Assembly: GCA_002408185.1 (NCBI GenBank)
Contig: DHQV01000055.1
Span: 23,481-53,215, forward strand
Direction: 5' to 3'
DNA from: Deltaproteobacteria bacterium UBA5329
Lineage (GTDB): Bacteria; Desulfobacterota; Syntrophorhabdia; Syntrophorhabdales; Syntrophorhabdaceae
DNA length: 29,735 nucleotides
Under the pieces are notes generated by a model, which did not search any database, was not told the origin of the DNA, and saw nothing but the letters and a program-made list of their open reading frames with translations. Shown piece by piece: positions 1 to 6,773 of this stretch. Every line of letters begins with the position of its first letter. Position 1 is the stretch's first letter. The translations under genes and the position numbers were made by a program.

Positions 1-56
1 GGTAGAGCAGGGGACTGAAAATCCCCGTGTCGGCGGTTCAATTCCGTTCCTCGGCA
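1..56 (+). tRNA. tRNA-Phe (GAA), 5' end cut by window
   Basis: Only the part from the D-arm onward is present. The anticodon stem GGGGA/TCCCC encloses the loop CTGAAAA, which puts GAA at the anticodon, so the tRNA decodes Phe. The T-arm is GGCGG-TTCAATT-CCGTT. The 3' acceptor strand CCTCGGC is followed by discriminator A at 56. CCA is not encoded. The 5' acceptor strand and most of the D-arm lie upstream of the window. A terminator follows about 50 bases downstream. Confidence 0.93.
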
Positions 57-104
57 TTTCTTTTTCCCTGAATTTAAGCCATTTGACGGATGATTGACCT
101 TTGG

Positions 105-130
105 AAGCCTTGTTTATCAAGGCTTTTTTT
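105..130 (+). terminator. Rho-independent terminator of the tRNA-Phe transcript
   Basis: An 8-bp perfect stem (AAGCCTTG/CAAGGCTT) with a TTTAT loop runs straight into a T-tract. The right arm overlaps the stop codon (117-119) of the phosphatase gene on the opposite strand. On the minus strand there is no T-tract after the hairpin, so it should stop only plus-strand transcription. Confidence 0.82.
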
Positions 131-1556
131 TGCCACTGTCCACATACAGGGATTTGAGAACTATCAGCGTTACGTCATCGAATGGCTCCTGTCCCCGGGC
201 AAAATCGGCAACTGCACTTATTATCTTATCGACGAGCTCCCGGGCGGACAGGGTGCTGTTTTGGGCGATCAACGTGATCAGCCTTTCCTGCCCGAACATC
301 TCCTCTTTGTCATTTATGGCCTCCGTTATCCCGTCCGTGTAGAAGACGACAACATCGTTGTCTGCCAGGTCGAGTTCCACCTCTTCAAGATCTACCTCAT
401 CCATAACACCGAGGACAATTCCCCGTGCGCCGAGCGACATGACATCGCCGCTTTGGCCTTTATACAGGACGGGGGGATTGTGGCCGGCATTTACGTAGCG
501 AAGCTGCTTCCTGCGCGGGTCGAGGATAGCATAGAAAAGGGTCACGAACATGCCGGATTTAGCATCCTGCGCGATAAGGTTGTTGGCCATGCAAATGGCC
601 TGTGCAGCACTGGTCTTGCCCATGGCGTTAGCACGAACGCATGTCTTCGACAACGCCATGAACAAGGCAGCCGGGAACCCTTTGCCGGAGACATCTCCGA
701 TCACGAGTCCCCACTTATCCTGAGAGACCGGGATAAAATCATAGAAATCGCCGCCCACCTCCAGCGCCGGGAGGCTCAGGGCGGCCATATCAAATCCCTG
801 CAGGCGCGGGGTAGACTCGGGCAGCAATGTCTGCTGTATGCTTCTCGCCATCTCCAGTTCGAACCTTTTCCGTTCAAGTTCACTGCGGTACTTTTCTCTT
901 TCGGTGCTTGTTCTTCTCTCATTTATCTCATTGCGGATAATAAAGGCGAAAATAACGGCGCCGGTAACATTGGCTGCCACCATCGGCACGGTGACCGCTT
1001 TGACAACAGCAAGAACATCATCAAGGGGTTTGGCTATCGCCAGGGCCAGGCCTATATGCATCAACTCCATAGCAAGGGCCAGGAGCATTACCTGCCAGAT
1101 ACGGGGGAAATCACCTTTTTTCAGGCTATATATCAGGCCTCCGATCAAGCCCGCCAGAATAGTTGCGAGAGCACACGGGGCGGCCAGAAAACCACCCACG
1201 GAATAACGGTGAATGCCGCCGATAAGGCCTGCTCCGAGACCAATTATTGGACCGCCGACCAGACCGGCTATTGCAGGCCCGAGGTCCCTGATGTTAGCTA
1301 TCGCCCCGGCAGGCCCGAGGTGCCTGATATGTGCTATCTCCCCGGTAGAAAGGTTAATGCCTCCGTAGGTGCCATAGACGGAGAGCGCACCGAAGAAGAG
1401 AATGGTCAGGGCCCGGCTCCTGTTGTTAAAATTTTTGTCCAGCAATCGAGTAAAAAATTTGGCCCTGCTGATCAGATAGGCAAATACTATAACGACACTG
1501 CCGGTCTTCATCAGATCGATCAAAATGGTTGGACTTGTGGGGATCGAAATATCCAT
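117..1556 (-). CDS. Membrane SpoIIE/RsbU-type PP2C phosphatase with 5TMR-LYT sensor
   Basis: This 479-residue protein is predicted to be the phosphatase arm of a partner switch, removing phosphate from the STAS antagonist encoded at 2112-2453. Residues ~1-210 are a multi-helix membrane region. It holds the LytS/YhcK-type 5TM signature IRDLGP..AGLVGGP..GLGAGLIGG..R (~89-117), a fold associated with ligand or cell-envelope sensing. A short charged linker (~211-240) leads to the SpoIIE-type PP2C domain. Its metal-binding motifs are visible: GGDFYDF (Asp270), GDVSGKG (Asp288), YTDGITEA (Asp408) and FDDVTL (Asp460/461). It is the last gene of a minus-strand cluster, 56 bases after the kinase gene. 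Oddity: a 12-residue tandem duplication in the sensor (residues 75-98). The signal sensed cannot be read from the sequence. Confidence 0.9.
   Translation of the reverse strand: MDISIPTSPTILIDLMKTGSVVIVFAYLISRAKFFTRLLDKNFNNRSRALTILFFGALSVYGTYGGINLSTGEIAHIRHLGPAGAIANIRDLGPAIAGLVGGPIIGLGAGLIGGIHRYSVGGFLAAPCALATILAGLIGGLIYSLKKGDFPRIWQVMLLALAMELMHIGLALAIAKPLDDVLAVVKAVTVPMVAANVTGAVIFAFIIRNEINERRTSTEREKYRSELERKRFELEMARSIQQTLLPESTPRLQGFDMAALSLPALEVGGDFYDFIPVSQDKWGLVIGDVSGKGFPAALFMALSKTCVRANAMGKTSAAQAICMANNLIAQDAKSGMFVTLFYAILDPRRKQLRYVNAGHNPPVLYKGQSGDVMSLGARGIVLGVMDEVDLEEVELDLADNDVVVFYTDGITEAINDKEEMFGQERLITLIAQNSTLSARELVDKIISAVADFARGQEPFDDVTLIVLKSLYVDSGKKKP
1273..1344. repeat. 36-bp tandem duplication inside the phosphatase sensor domain
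   Basis: Two adjacent imperfect copies with a 36-base period both begin GCAGGCCCGAGGT (at 1273 and 1309). The repeat stays in frame and gives two 12-residue units, AHIRHLGPAGAI and ANIRDLGPAIAG. The second matches the usual family signature; the first is an extra upstream copy that has already diverged. Confidence 0.75.
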
Positions 1557-1612
1557 TTATTTTGCCCGGCCTATGAAAGATACCCCACAACTAAGGGGCG
1601 GGTGTCGGCTTC

Positions 1613-2059
1613 CTACAAGCTCTCCCGGTTGTCGGTCCCAACATGCTTCCTCATGGTGAGTTGATTCCCCTTCCTGGGGTCATATTTGTAGCTGGTCTCG
1701 TCCATGAACGTTCGCATAAAGTAAATACCCAGTCCCCCCACTTTTCGGTCATCCAGGTTGGCATCGAAGGTGGGTAGCGACACGGAACAAGGGTCAAAGG
1801 GCCTGCCCTTGTCCTCTATCGAAATTACAAAATCCTGGTGATCAAGCCAGCAGGCAAGGCGGATGTAGCCTTTCCCTTCCGGGTACGCATACATGGCGAT
1901 GTTTGTACATGCTTCGTCGACGGCCAGTAAAACCCGGGGAATGATGGCGGCATCGATTTTGGCCTGCTTCATCGCTTCCGAGACAACACTGTGTATCAGG
2001 GACAGGTTTTCGAGGTTCGCCTCGATTTTGAGCTTGAACTTATTGCTTTTTGTCGTCAT
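1613..2059 (-). CDS. RsbW/SpoIIAB-like anti-sigma or switch kinase (HATPase)
   Basis: This 148-residue GHKL-fold serine kinase is of the RsbW/SpoIIAB class. Such proteins phosphorylate a STAS antagonist and bind an output partner, usually a sigma factor. The N-box is VDEACTNIAMYAY (Glu49, Asn53), the G1 box EDKGRPFDP (Asp83) and the G2 box VGGLGIYFMRTFMD (~107-120). I chose the ATG at 2059, which gives MTTKSNKF and a family-typical length. The frame stays open to 2191, but those 44 extra residues look unlike the family and would run into the upstream gene. Its stop is 56 bases before the phosphatase start. No sigma factor gene lies in the cluster, so its output partner is unknown. Confidence 0.88.
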   Translation of the reverse strand: MTTKSNKFKLKIEANLENLSLIHSVVSEAMKQAKIDAAIIPRVLLAVDEACTNIAMYAYPEGKGYIRLACWLDHQDFVISIEDKGRPFDPCSVSLPTFDANLDDRKVGGLGIYFMRTFMDETSYKYDPRKGNQLTMRKHVGTDNRESL

Positions 2060-2111
2060 CTCAAGGTGACTCCATATCAATACGGGTCCCGGGGTTTGGC
2101 AAATTACGGGG

Positions 2112-2453
2112 TCATCCTTTATTAAACGCCTGTACCGCGGCGTCTTCAAGATCGTATATGGAGAAGAGCTGGCTGAAGCCGGCAACATCAAAAACCTCTT
2201 TGACGGGAAGCTTCACGCAAGACAGCTTGATGTCACCCTCCCGTTGCCTGACCTTCTTGAGGCAGGCCAGAAGCACCCTCAACCCGGAACTGCTTATGAA
2301 ATCAAGCCGGTCCAGGTTTACCACAAGGCGCACCCGGTCAGCTTCTACCAGGGCGTTCAGTTTCTGTTCCAGGTCACCGGAGGCGTAGGCGTCAAGCCGG
2401 CCGCCGAGGGCGACAATACTTGTGCTGCCGATATTCTTTTCGATAATGTCCAT
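2112..2453 (-). CDS. STAS-domain anti-sigma factor antagonist (RsbV/SpoIIAA-like)
   Basis: This 113-residue single STAS domain has the usual length of the family. The phosphorylation loop reads DFISSSGLRVLL. By alignment with RsbV (D-S-T-G) the phosphoacceptor should be Ser55, with Ser56 beside it. In known systems the unphosphorylated antagonist captures the kinase and frees its target, and phosphorylation by the kinase reverses this. The start is well supported by the ribosome binding site GGAGG six bases before the ATG. It is the first gene of the minus-strand cluster antagonist-kinase-phosphatase and has a predicted promoter at 2656-2683, leaving a leader of nearly 200 bases. Confidence 0.9.
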   Translation of the reverse strand: MDIIEKNIGSTSIVALGGRLDAYASGDLEQKLNALVEADRVRLVVNLDRLDFISSSGLRVLLACLKKVRQREGDIKLSCVKLPVKEVFDVAGFSQLFSIYDLEDAAVQAFNKG

Positions 2454-2655
2454 GTTATCCTCCTGGCGGACCGGCCCAGGTTGTGGGGGCTATCGCCGGC
2501 ACGACGACCACCCGGTACGTTTTTAATCAAGATCGTATCTCATGTCCAGAATGCTGTTTGTGCCCGCTGATGAATATGCAACTTTCTGAGTCCCGGAACG
2601 GACGAAAAGAGCGGCTTGTGAAGTCCTTGAGCGGCATCTTCATTCACTTAAGATA

Positions 2656-2683
2656 ATAATAGCAGGGTCTTCCCTTTAGTCAA
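2656..2683 (-). promoter_or_regulatory. Predicted sigma70-type promoter of the partner-switch cluster
   Basis: On the minus strand the -35 is TTGACT (2683-2678), the spacer 16 bases and the -10 TATTAT (2661-2656). The -10 is preceded by TG plus one base, which is an extended -10. The predicted start near 2649 gives a leader of about 195 bases. The -35 abuts the region upstream of the divergent acetoin promoter. This is a consensus match only. Confidence 0.55.
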
Positions 2684-2704
2684 CGTGTCGAGTTCCTTTA
2701 TGCG

Positions 2705-2713
2705 TGCTATAAT
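2705..2713 (+). promoter_or_regulatory. Extended -10 promoter of the acetoin operon
   Basis: TGCTATAAT is a perfect extended -10 (TG-N-TATAAT). No good -35 sits at 16-18 bases, which extended -10 promoters tolerate. The predicted start is near 2720, leaving only about 13 bases of leader before the ATG at 2733. An inverted repeat covers the -10 and start site, so the promoter looks repressible. Confidence 0.6.
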
Positions 2714-2724
2714 TATCTGATAGC
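2706..2724. promoter_or_regulatory. Candidate operator over the acetoin promoter
   Basis: The inverted repeat GCTAT-N9-ATAGC overlaps the -10 box and predicted start site. A second small palindrome, TATC-T-GATA (2714-2722), lies inside it. Short palindromes of this kind are typical of ribbon-helix-helix repressors. The first gene downstream encodes a protein with such a domain, so autoregulation is a reasonable but unproven inference. Confidence 0.4.
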
Positions 2725-2732
2725 TGGTATTT

Positions 2733-3584
2733 ATGCGTGACGACAAAGAAGACCTGTCAACCTTTGCAGCTTTCTTGCCGGCTGATCTCCTCAACCGGCT
2801 GCGAATATCTTCAGAACGGACCGGCCGCCCGCCAACAAACCTGATCGAAAAGGCGTTGCGGCGGTATCTCGCCGACGCGTCGAAGCATAATGCCGTGTAT
2901 CTGTCTGCGCCGATCAATGCACTCGTCGAGGGGCTTTATGTAGAAAACACTACAATGGCAGAAATAAAACAGCACGGGGACTTCGGGCTGGGAACATTTA
3001 ACTTTTTGGACGGAGAAATGGTCCTTCTCGATGGAAGTGTGTACCAGATCAGATCTGACGGCAGGGTCCATATTGTAGAAGACGATGAAAAATCACCCTT
3101 TGCGTGTGTCACATTTTTTAACCCGGATACCATCGACGACATCGAAAACAGTGAGAACCCCAAAGGTTTTTACGAGCTTCTCGACAACCTCATACCATCG
3201 GAAAACATGCTCTACGCAATACGTATAGACGGGGCGTTCGGCCATGTGAGAACCAGGGTGGTCCCACGGTCAGAAAATTACAGACCACTCGTTGAAGCCA
3301 CAAAGGACCAGCCGGTCTTCGACTTTTATGGTGTCCGGGGATGTTTGGCGGGGTTCTACACCCCCCGTTTCATGGAATCACTCAATGCACCCGGTTATCA
3401 TATACATTTCCTGAGCGAAGACCGCCAGCATGGCGGACATTTGATCCAATGCGTCCCCGAAAGGGTACGGATAGGGATCCAGCACGTACCGAAACTGGAT
3501 GTTGCATTACCGGTAACGCTCGATTACCTTTCAGCCGATCTCACGCGCGATGTCGGCGATGACCTCAATAAAGCGGAGCATTGA
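2733..3584 (+). CDS. Acetolactate decarboxylase with N-terminal ribbon-helix-helix domain
   Basis: The 283-residue protein decarboxylates 2-acetolactate to acetoin. Residues ~50-283 are a complete decarboxylase. The zinc ligands are His223, His225 and His236 in GYHIHF..D..HGGH. The LDGE motif gives Glu95, Arg173/Arg175 lie in HVRTRVVPR, and a C-terminal Glu282 aligns with the family's catalytic Glu. Residues ~9-48 do not belong to the enzyme. They read as a CopG-like ribbon-helix-helix: strand FAAFLP, helix ADLLNRLRISSERTG, turn RPPT, helix NLIEKALRRYL. Characterised secreted homologues carry a signal peptide here instead. The ATG at 2733 has only a weak ribosome binding site, but it is the start that keeps the whole extra domain. 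The synthase gene follows after 14 bases. Confidence 0.9.
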   Translation: MRDDKEDLSTFAAFLPADLLNRLRISSERTGRPPTNLIEKALRRYLADASKHNAVYLSAPINALVEGLYVENTTMAEIKQHGDFGLGTFNFLDGEMVLLDGSVYQIRSDGRVHIVEDDEKSPFACVTFFNPDTIDDIENSENPKGFYELLDNLIPSENMLYAIRIDGAFGHVRTRVVPRSENYRPLVEATKDQPVFDFYGVRGCLAGFYTPRFMESLNAPGYHIHFLSEDRQHGGHLIQCVPERVRIGIQHVPKLDVALPVTLDYLSADLTRDVGDDLNKAEH

Positions 3585-3598
3585 GAAGGGAGGCATCC

Positions 3599-5275
3599 AT
3601 GAACGAAAGACCCGTCAACAAGGCGAGAAACGGGGCGGAATTACTCGTGCAATGCCTCGAAGAACAGGGAGTGCAATATATTTTCGGTATCCCCGGTGCC
3701 AAGGTAGACACGATATTTGACGTGCTTGCCGACCACGGCCCACGTTTAATTCTATGCCGTCACGAACAGAATGCGGCATTTATGGCGGGTATGGTCGGCC
3801 TCTTGACCGGGACGCCCGGGGTATGTCTTGTCACATCGGGCCCGGGTGTAACGAACCTCGCTACCGGCCTTTCGACCGCCACGTGTGACGGTTACCCCCT
3901 TGTTGCCCTGGGAGGGAATGTCCGTCGCGGGATGAGGCACATAAAGACACATCAATCTCTCGATAATGTCGGCGTGATGCAGCCCGTTACCAAGTACGCG
4001 GTGGAGATCTATGATGGCAACAGCATCCCGGAAGTTGTGGTCAACGCCTTCCGTATGAGTGGAATGCCTCTTATGGGGGCTTCATTCATCAGTCTCCCCC
4101 AGGACGTCCTCGCGGGTGCCGTCGATGTCGCTCCCATCAAGGCGGTCCGCTCGGGGGGAGCGGGGACGTTCGACATTCAAAGCGTGAAGAAAGCAGCCGG
4201 GATCATAAATAATGCAAAAATGCCCGTTATTTTTGCAGGGGTTTCTGCAGGAACAAAAAGGGCGATTAACGCGTTGAGAAACATGTTGAACGAATACCCG
4301 GTACCGGTTGTCAACACCTATCAGGCATCGGGGGTACTTTCCAGGGAACTTTTCAACTGCTATGCGGGAAGTCTTGGGATATTTCAAAACCAGCCAGGCG
4401 ACAAACTCCTGCAAAAGGCCGACGTGATCGTCACTATCGGATTCGACCCGGTCGAATATGACCCTGAGATATGGAATAAAGACGCGAACGGGATCATAAT
4501 CAGTATCGATAATCGTACCCCCGTCATTGACAGGCACTACCAGCCGGAGATCGAACTGCTCGGCGATATCGCTACGAATATTGAGGAGCTTGCCAAGCAT
4601 CTCGAGGCCCGGCCCGATGACCCCACGGCAAATCCTCTGGTAACCGAGGTCCAGGACGCTCTCATTGAAGCAAAGGTGCGGGGCGCGGAACAGTCCGGGT
4701 TCCCCGTACACCCCTTGCGGCTCATCTACGAGCTCAGAAACCTTTTAGGCGATGATGTCACTGTGATGTGCGATGTGGGTTCGCTCTATGTGTGGATGGC
4801 CAGGTATTTTAACAGCTACGAACCTCATCGGCTGCTCTTCAGCAACGGGCAGCAGACGCTGGGTGTTGCGCTCCCCTGGGCCATTGCGGCCACCCTGGCG
4901 CGCCCCGGGGAAAAAGTGGTCTCCATGTCGGGAGACGGAGGTTTCCTGTTCTCTGCAATGGAGCTGGAAACGGCGGTGCGTGAAAAGTGCAGCCTCGTCC
5001 ACCTCGTATGGCGCGATGGGAGCTACGACATGGTGAAAATACAGCAGGTGCTCAAATACGGCCGTTCTTTCGGGGTAGAATTCGGGCATATCGACATCGT
5101 CAAGTTTGCAGAAGCCTTCGGTGCAACAGGCCTAAGGATCGTCAAGGCCGACGAGATCGCTCCGATCCTTTCAAAGGCCCTCGGCCTGAATGGTCCGGTG
5201 ATAGTTGACGTTCCCGTCGATTACAGTGATAATCAGAGCCTTTGTGCGAGCGTGAGCGAGGGGTTGGGGCATTAG
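3599..5275 (+). CDS. alsS: Catabolic acetolactate synthase (AlsS type)
   Basis: This ThDP enzyme condenses two pyruvates to 2-acetolactate and CO2. It has 558 residues, the usual length of catalytic subunits. The activating Glu56 is in RHEQNAAFMAG. The C-terminal ThDP/Mg motif begins SGDGGFLFSAMELETAV and continues WRDGSYDMV, very close to Bacillus AlsS. The C-terminus GPVIVDVPVDYSDN is also AlsS-like. No regulatory subunit gene follows, and it is paired with acetolactate decarboxylase, so acetoin production is more likely than valine synthesis. I chose the ATG at 3599, which has GGGAGG five bases upstream; an in-frame TTG at 3581 overlaps the preceding stop and lacks a site. No acetoin reductase or butanediol dehydrogenase is in the window. 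Confidence 0.93.
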   Translation: MNERPVNKARNGAELLVQCLEEQGVQYIFGIPGAKVDTIFDVLADHGPRLILCRHEQNAAFMAGMVGLLTGTPGVCLVTSGPGVTNLATGLSTATCDGYPLVALGGNVRRGMRHIKTHQSLDNVGVMQPVTKYAVEIYDGNSIPEVVVNAFRMSGMPLMGASFISLPQDVLAGAVDVAPIKAVRSGGAGTFDIQSVKKAAGIINNAKMPVIFAGVSAGTKRAINALRNMLNEYPVPVVNTYQASGVLSRELFNCYAGSLGIFQNQPGDKLLQKADVIVTIGFDPVEYDPEIWNKDANGIIISIDNRTPVIDRHYQPEIELLGDIATNIEELAKHLEARPDDPTANPLVTEVQDALIEAKVRGAEQSGFPVHPLRLIYELRNLLGDDVTVMCDVGSLYVWMARYFNSYEPHRLLFSNGQQTLGVALPWAIAATLARPGEKVVSMSGDGGFLFSAMELETAVREKCSLVHLVWRDGSYDMVKIQQVLKYGRSFGVEFGHIDIVKFAEAFGATGLRIVKADEIAPILSKALGLNGPVIVDVPVDYSDNQSLCASVSEGLGH

Positions 5276-5397
5276 GTAGGGTACGATATAAGGAAAAAAT
5301 GCATGGTTCTTACGGCATGATTTGAAGTGAAAGGTGAACACAGGCAAGGGTGTCACCCGGTATCGTCTCAACCATCATCGGTCATTGAAGTCCGGGG

Positions 5398-5425
5398 TTG
5401 CGGAGATTTCACAAAATGATACAAT
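5398..5425 (+). promoter_or_regulatory. Predicted promoter of the RND efflux operon
   Basis: Extended -10 TGATACAAT (5417-5425) with a weak -35 TTGCGG (5398-5403) and a 16-base spacer. The start would be near 5432, giving a leader of about 120 bases that includes a strong hairpin. The same nine-base extended -10 occurs at the second efflux operon (14592-14600). Confidence 0.45.
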
Positions 5426-5499
5426 TCTCCGTTTTCAACTGGTAATTCAAGGACTTCCCTTGTATATTCTACAGTATGCAGAAACTGGTTGCAGGGACA

Positions 5500-5520
5500 G
5501 CGGTCTTCGCGGAAGGCCGC
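5500..5520 (+). other. Leader hairpin upstream of the RND operon
   Basis: GCGGTCTTC-GCG-GAAGGCCGC forms a nine-base-pair stem (one G-T pair) with a three-base loop. It lies 32 bases before the start codon of the adaptor gene and 16 before its ribosome binding site. There is no T-tract after it, so it is not a classical terminator. It may stabilise the leader or modulate translation. Confidence 0.5.
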
Positions 5521-5552
5521 GTACGCCCCGGACTCTGAGGAGGATATACGTC

Positions 5553-6773
5553 GTGGTTAAAAATGGCGCTGATAATAACGGAACGCAGGGCCGGTTTCGT
5601 TTCGGGGCCATGCGTAAACGCCGGTGGCTCGTCCTGGCGGCATGCTGTCTCATCATTGCCGCAGCGTACCTGGTCATTATACGGCCGGCTCTGGAAAGGT
5701 CGAGCGCAGCCAGGAAAAGAAATAGTGGTCAGACGGGCGTTATGCCGGTTGTGGCGGAATATGTGAGATCCGGGGATTTCAACGTATACGTCAATGGACT
5801 GGGCACTGCTACACCCGTTTACACTGTGACCGTCAGGACGCGTGTCGACGGACAGCTTATGGAGGTTCACTTTCGTGAAGGGCAGATGGTCAAGAAGGGG
5901 GACCTGCTGGCCCTTATAGACACGAGGCCCTTCAAGATACAGCTCGAGCAGGCTGAGGGGCAGCTGGCACGTGACCAGGCGCTACTCGCCAATGCGCGCA
6001 TCGACCTCGAGCGATACCGGGCCCTCTGGAAGAAGGACTCGATCTCAAAACAGCAGCTGGATACCCAGGAGGCACTGGTCAGGCAGTATGAAGGTGCCGT
6101 AAAGGTCGATCATGGGTCGGTCAACAATGCGAAGCTTCAGCTTGTATATTGCAGGATCACCGCGCCCATCGAGGGGCGTGTCGGGCTTCGCCTCGTGGAC
6201 CCCGGGAACATGGTCCGCGCGAGCGATACGAATGGCCTCATGGTGATCACCCAGCTTGAACCGATGACCGTTGTGTTCCCCATTGCGGAGGGAAATGTTC
6301 AAAAGGTGTTGCGCCGTTTCAAGACAAACGCGAAATTACCCGTCGATGCCTACGACCGTGAGCAAAAAGAGAAGCTCGCCACGGGCTCTTTGCTGACCAT
6401 TGACAACCAGATCGATACGGCCACGGGGACCGTCAGGCTCAAAGCGGTCTTTCCCAACAAGCAGGGCGAGCTGTTCCCGAATCAGTTCGTGAATGCGCGG
6501 CTGCTTGTCGATGTCAAAGCAGGGGCTACCATTGTGCCTGCATCCGCCATACAACGCGGCCCGCAGGGCACCTTCGTTTATGTGGTGAGACAGGACCGGA
6601 CGGTCGCGGTCCGCAAGGTTGCCGTCGACGACACGCAGAACGGCCTGGCTTCTATCAAAACGGGGGTTTCACCCGGGGAACAGGTTGTGACGGATGGTGC
6701 GGAAAGGCTCGTGGAGGGGTCACAGGTGGCGCCGAAGCCGGACCGGCCTGAGACTTCTCAAAAAGGCCGTTGA
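5553..6773 (+). CDS. mdtA: RND efflux periplasmic adaptor (MdtA-like)
   Basis: This membrane-fusion protein links the inner-membrane RND pump to the outer-membrane channel. The GTG at 5553 is preceded by GAGGAGG with nine bases of spacing, giving 406 residues; the frame is open further upstream but without a start signal. A single N-terminal anchor helix (~25-45) follows a short cytoplasmic leader. Then come barrel-sandwich/lipoyl halves (VRTRVDGQLMEVHFREGQMVKKGD and ITAPIEGRVGLR..DPGN, shown in part), a coiled-coil hairpin between them, a beta-barrel with the FPNQFVNARLLVD motif, and a membrane-proximal domain (VVTDGAERLVEGS). These match E. coli MdtA closely. The stop overlaps the next start in TGATG, so translation is coupled to the pump gene. 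Confidence 0.93.
   Translation: MVKNGADNNGTQGRFRFGAMRKRRWLVLAACCLIIAAAYLVIIRPALERSSAARKRNSGQTGVMPVVAEYVRSGDFNVYVNGLGTATPVYTVTVRTRVDGQLMEVHFREGQMVKKGDLLALIDTRPFKIQLEQAEGQLARDQALLANARIDLERYRALWKKDSISKQQLDTQEALVRQYEGAVKVDHGSVNNAKLQLVYCRITAPIEGRVGLRLVDPGNMVRASDTNGLMVITQLEPMTVVFPIAEGNVQKVLRRFKTNAKLPVDAYDREQKEKLATGSLLTIDNQIDTATGTVRLKAVFPNKQGELFPNQFVNARLLVDVKAGATIVPASAIQRGPQGTFVYVVRQDRTVAVRKVAVDDTQNGLASIKTGVSPGEQVVTDGAERLVEGSQVAPKPDRPETSQKGR

Noticed and set aside
90..1664. Very long open frame (524 codons) on the plus strand opposite the phosphatase gene
   Set aside because: Its translation shows no family features and low-complexity composition, while the minus strand encodes clear STAS-switch phosphatase motifs. 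It is a codon-bias shadow.
2526..2643. Possible 38-residue minus-strand ORF in the leader of the partner-switch cluster (starts MKMPLKDFTSRS)
   Set aside because: The ATG lies only about six bases from the predicted transcription start, has no ribosome binding site and no recognisable sequence pattern. It was not supported as a gene.
3581..3598. Upstream TTG start for the acetolactate synthase
   Set aside because: It overlaps the preceding stop and would place the real ribosome binding site GGGAGG inside the gene. The ATG at 3599 is better.
4082..4711. 209-codon minus-strand frame inside the acetolactate synthase gene
   Set aside because: It lies fully within a well-conserved plus-strand gene and shows no family resemblance.
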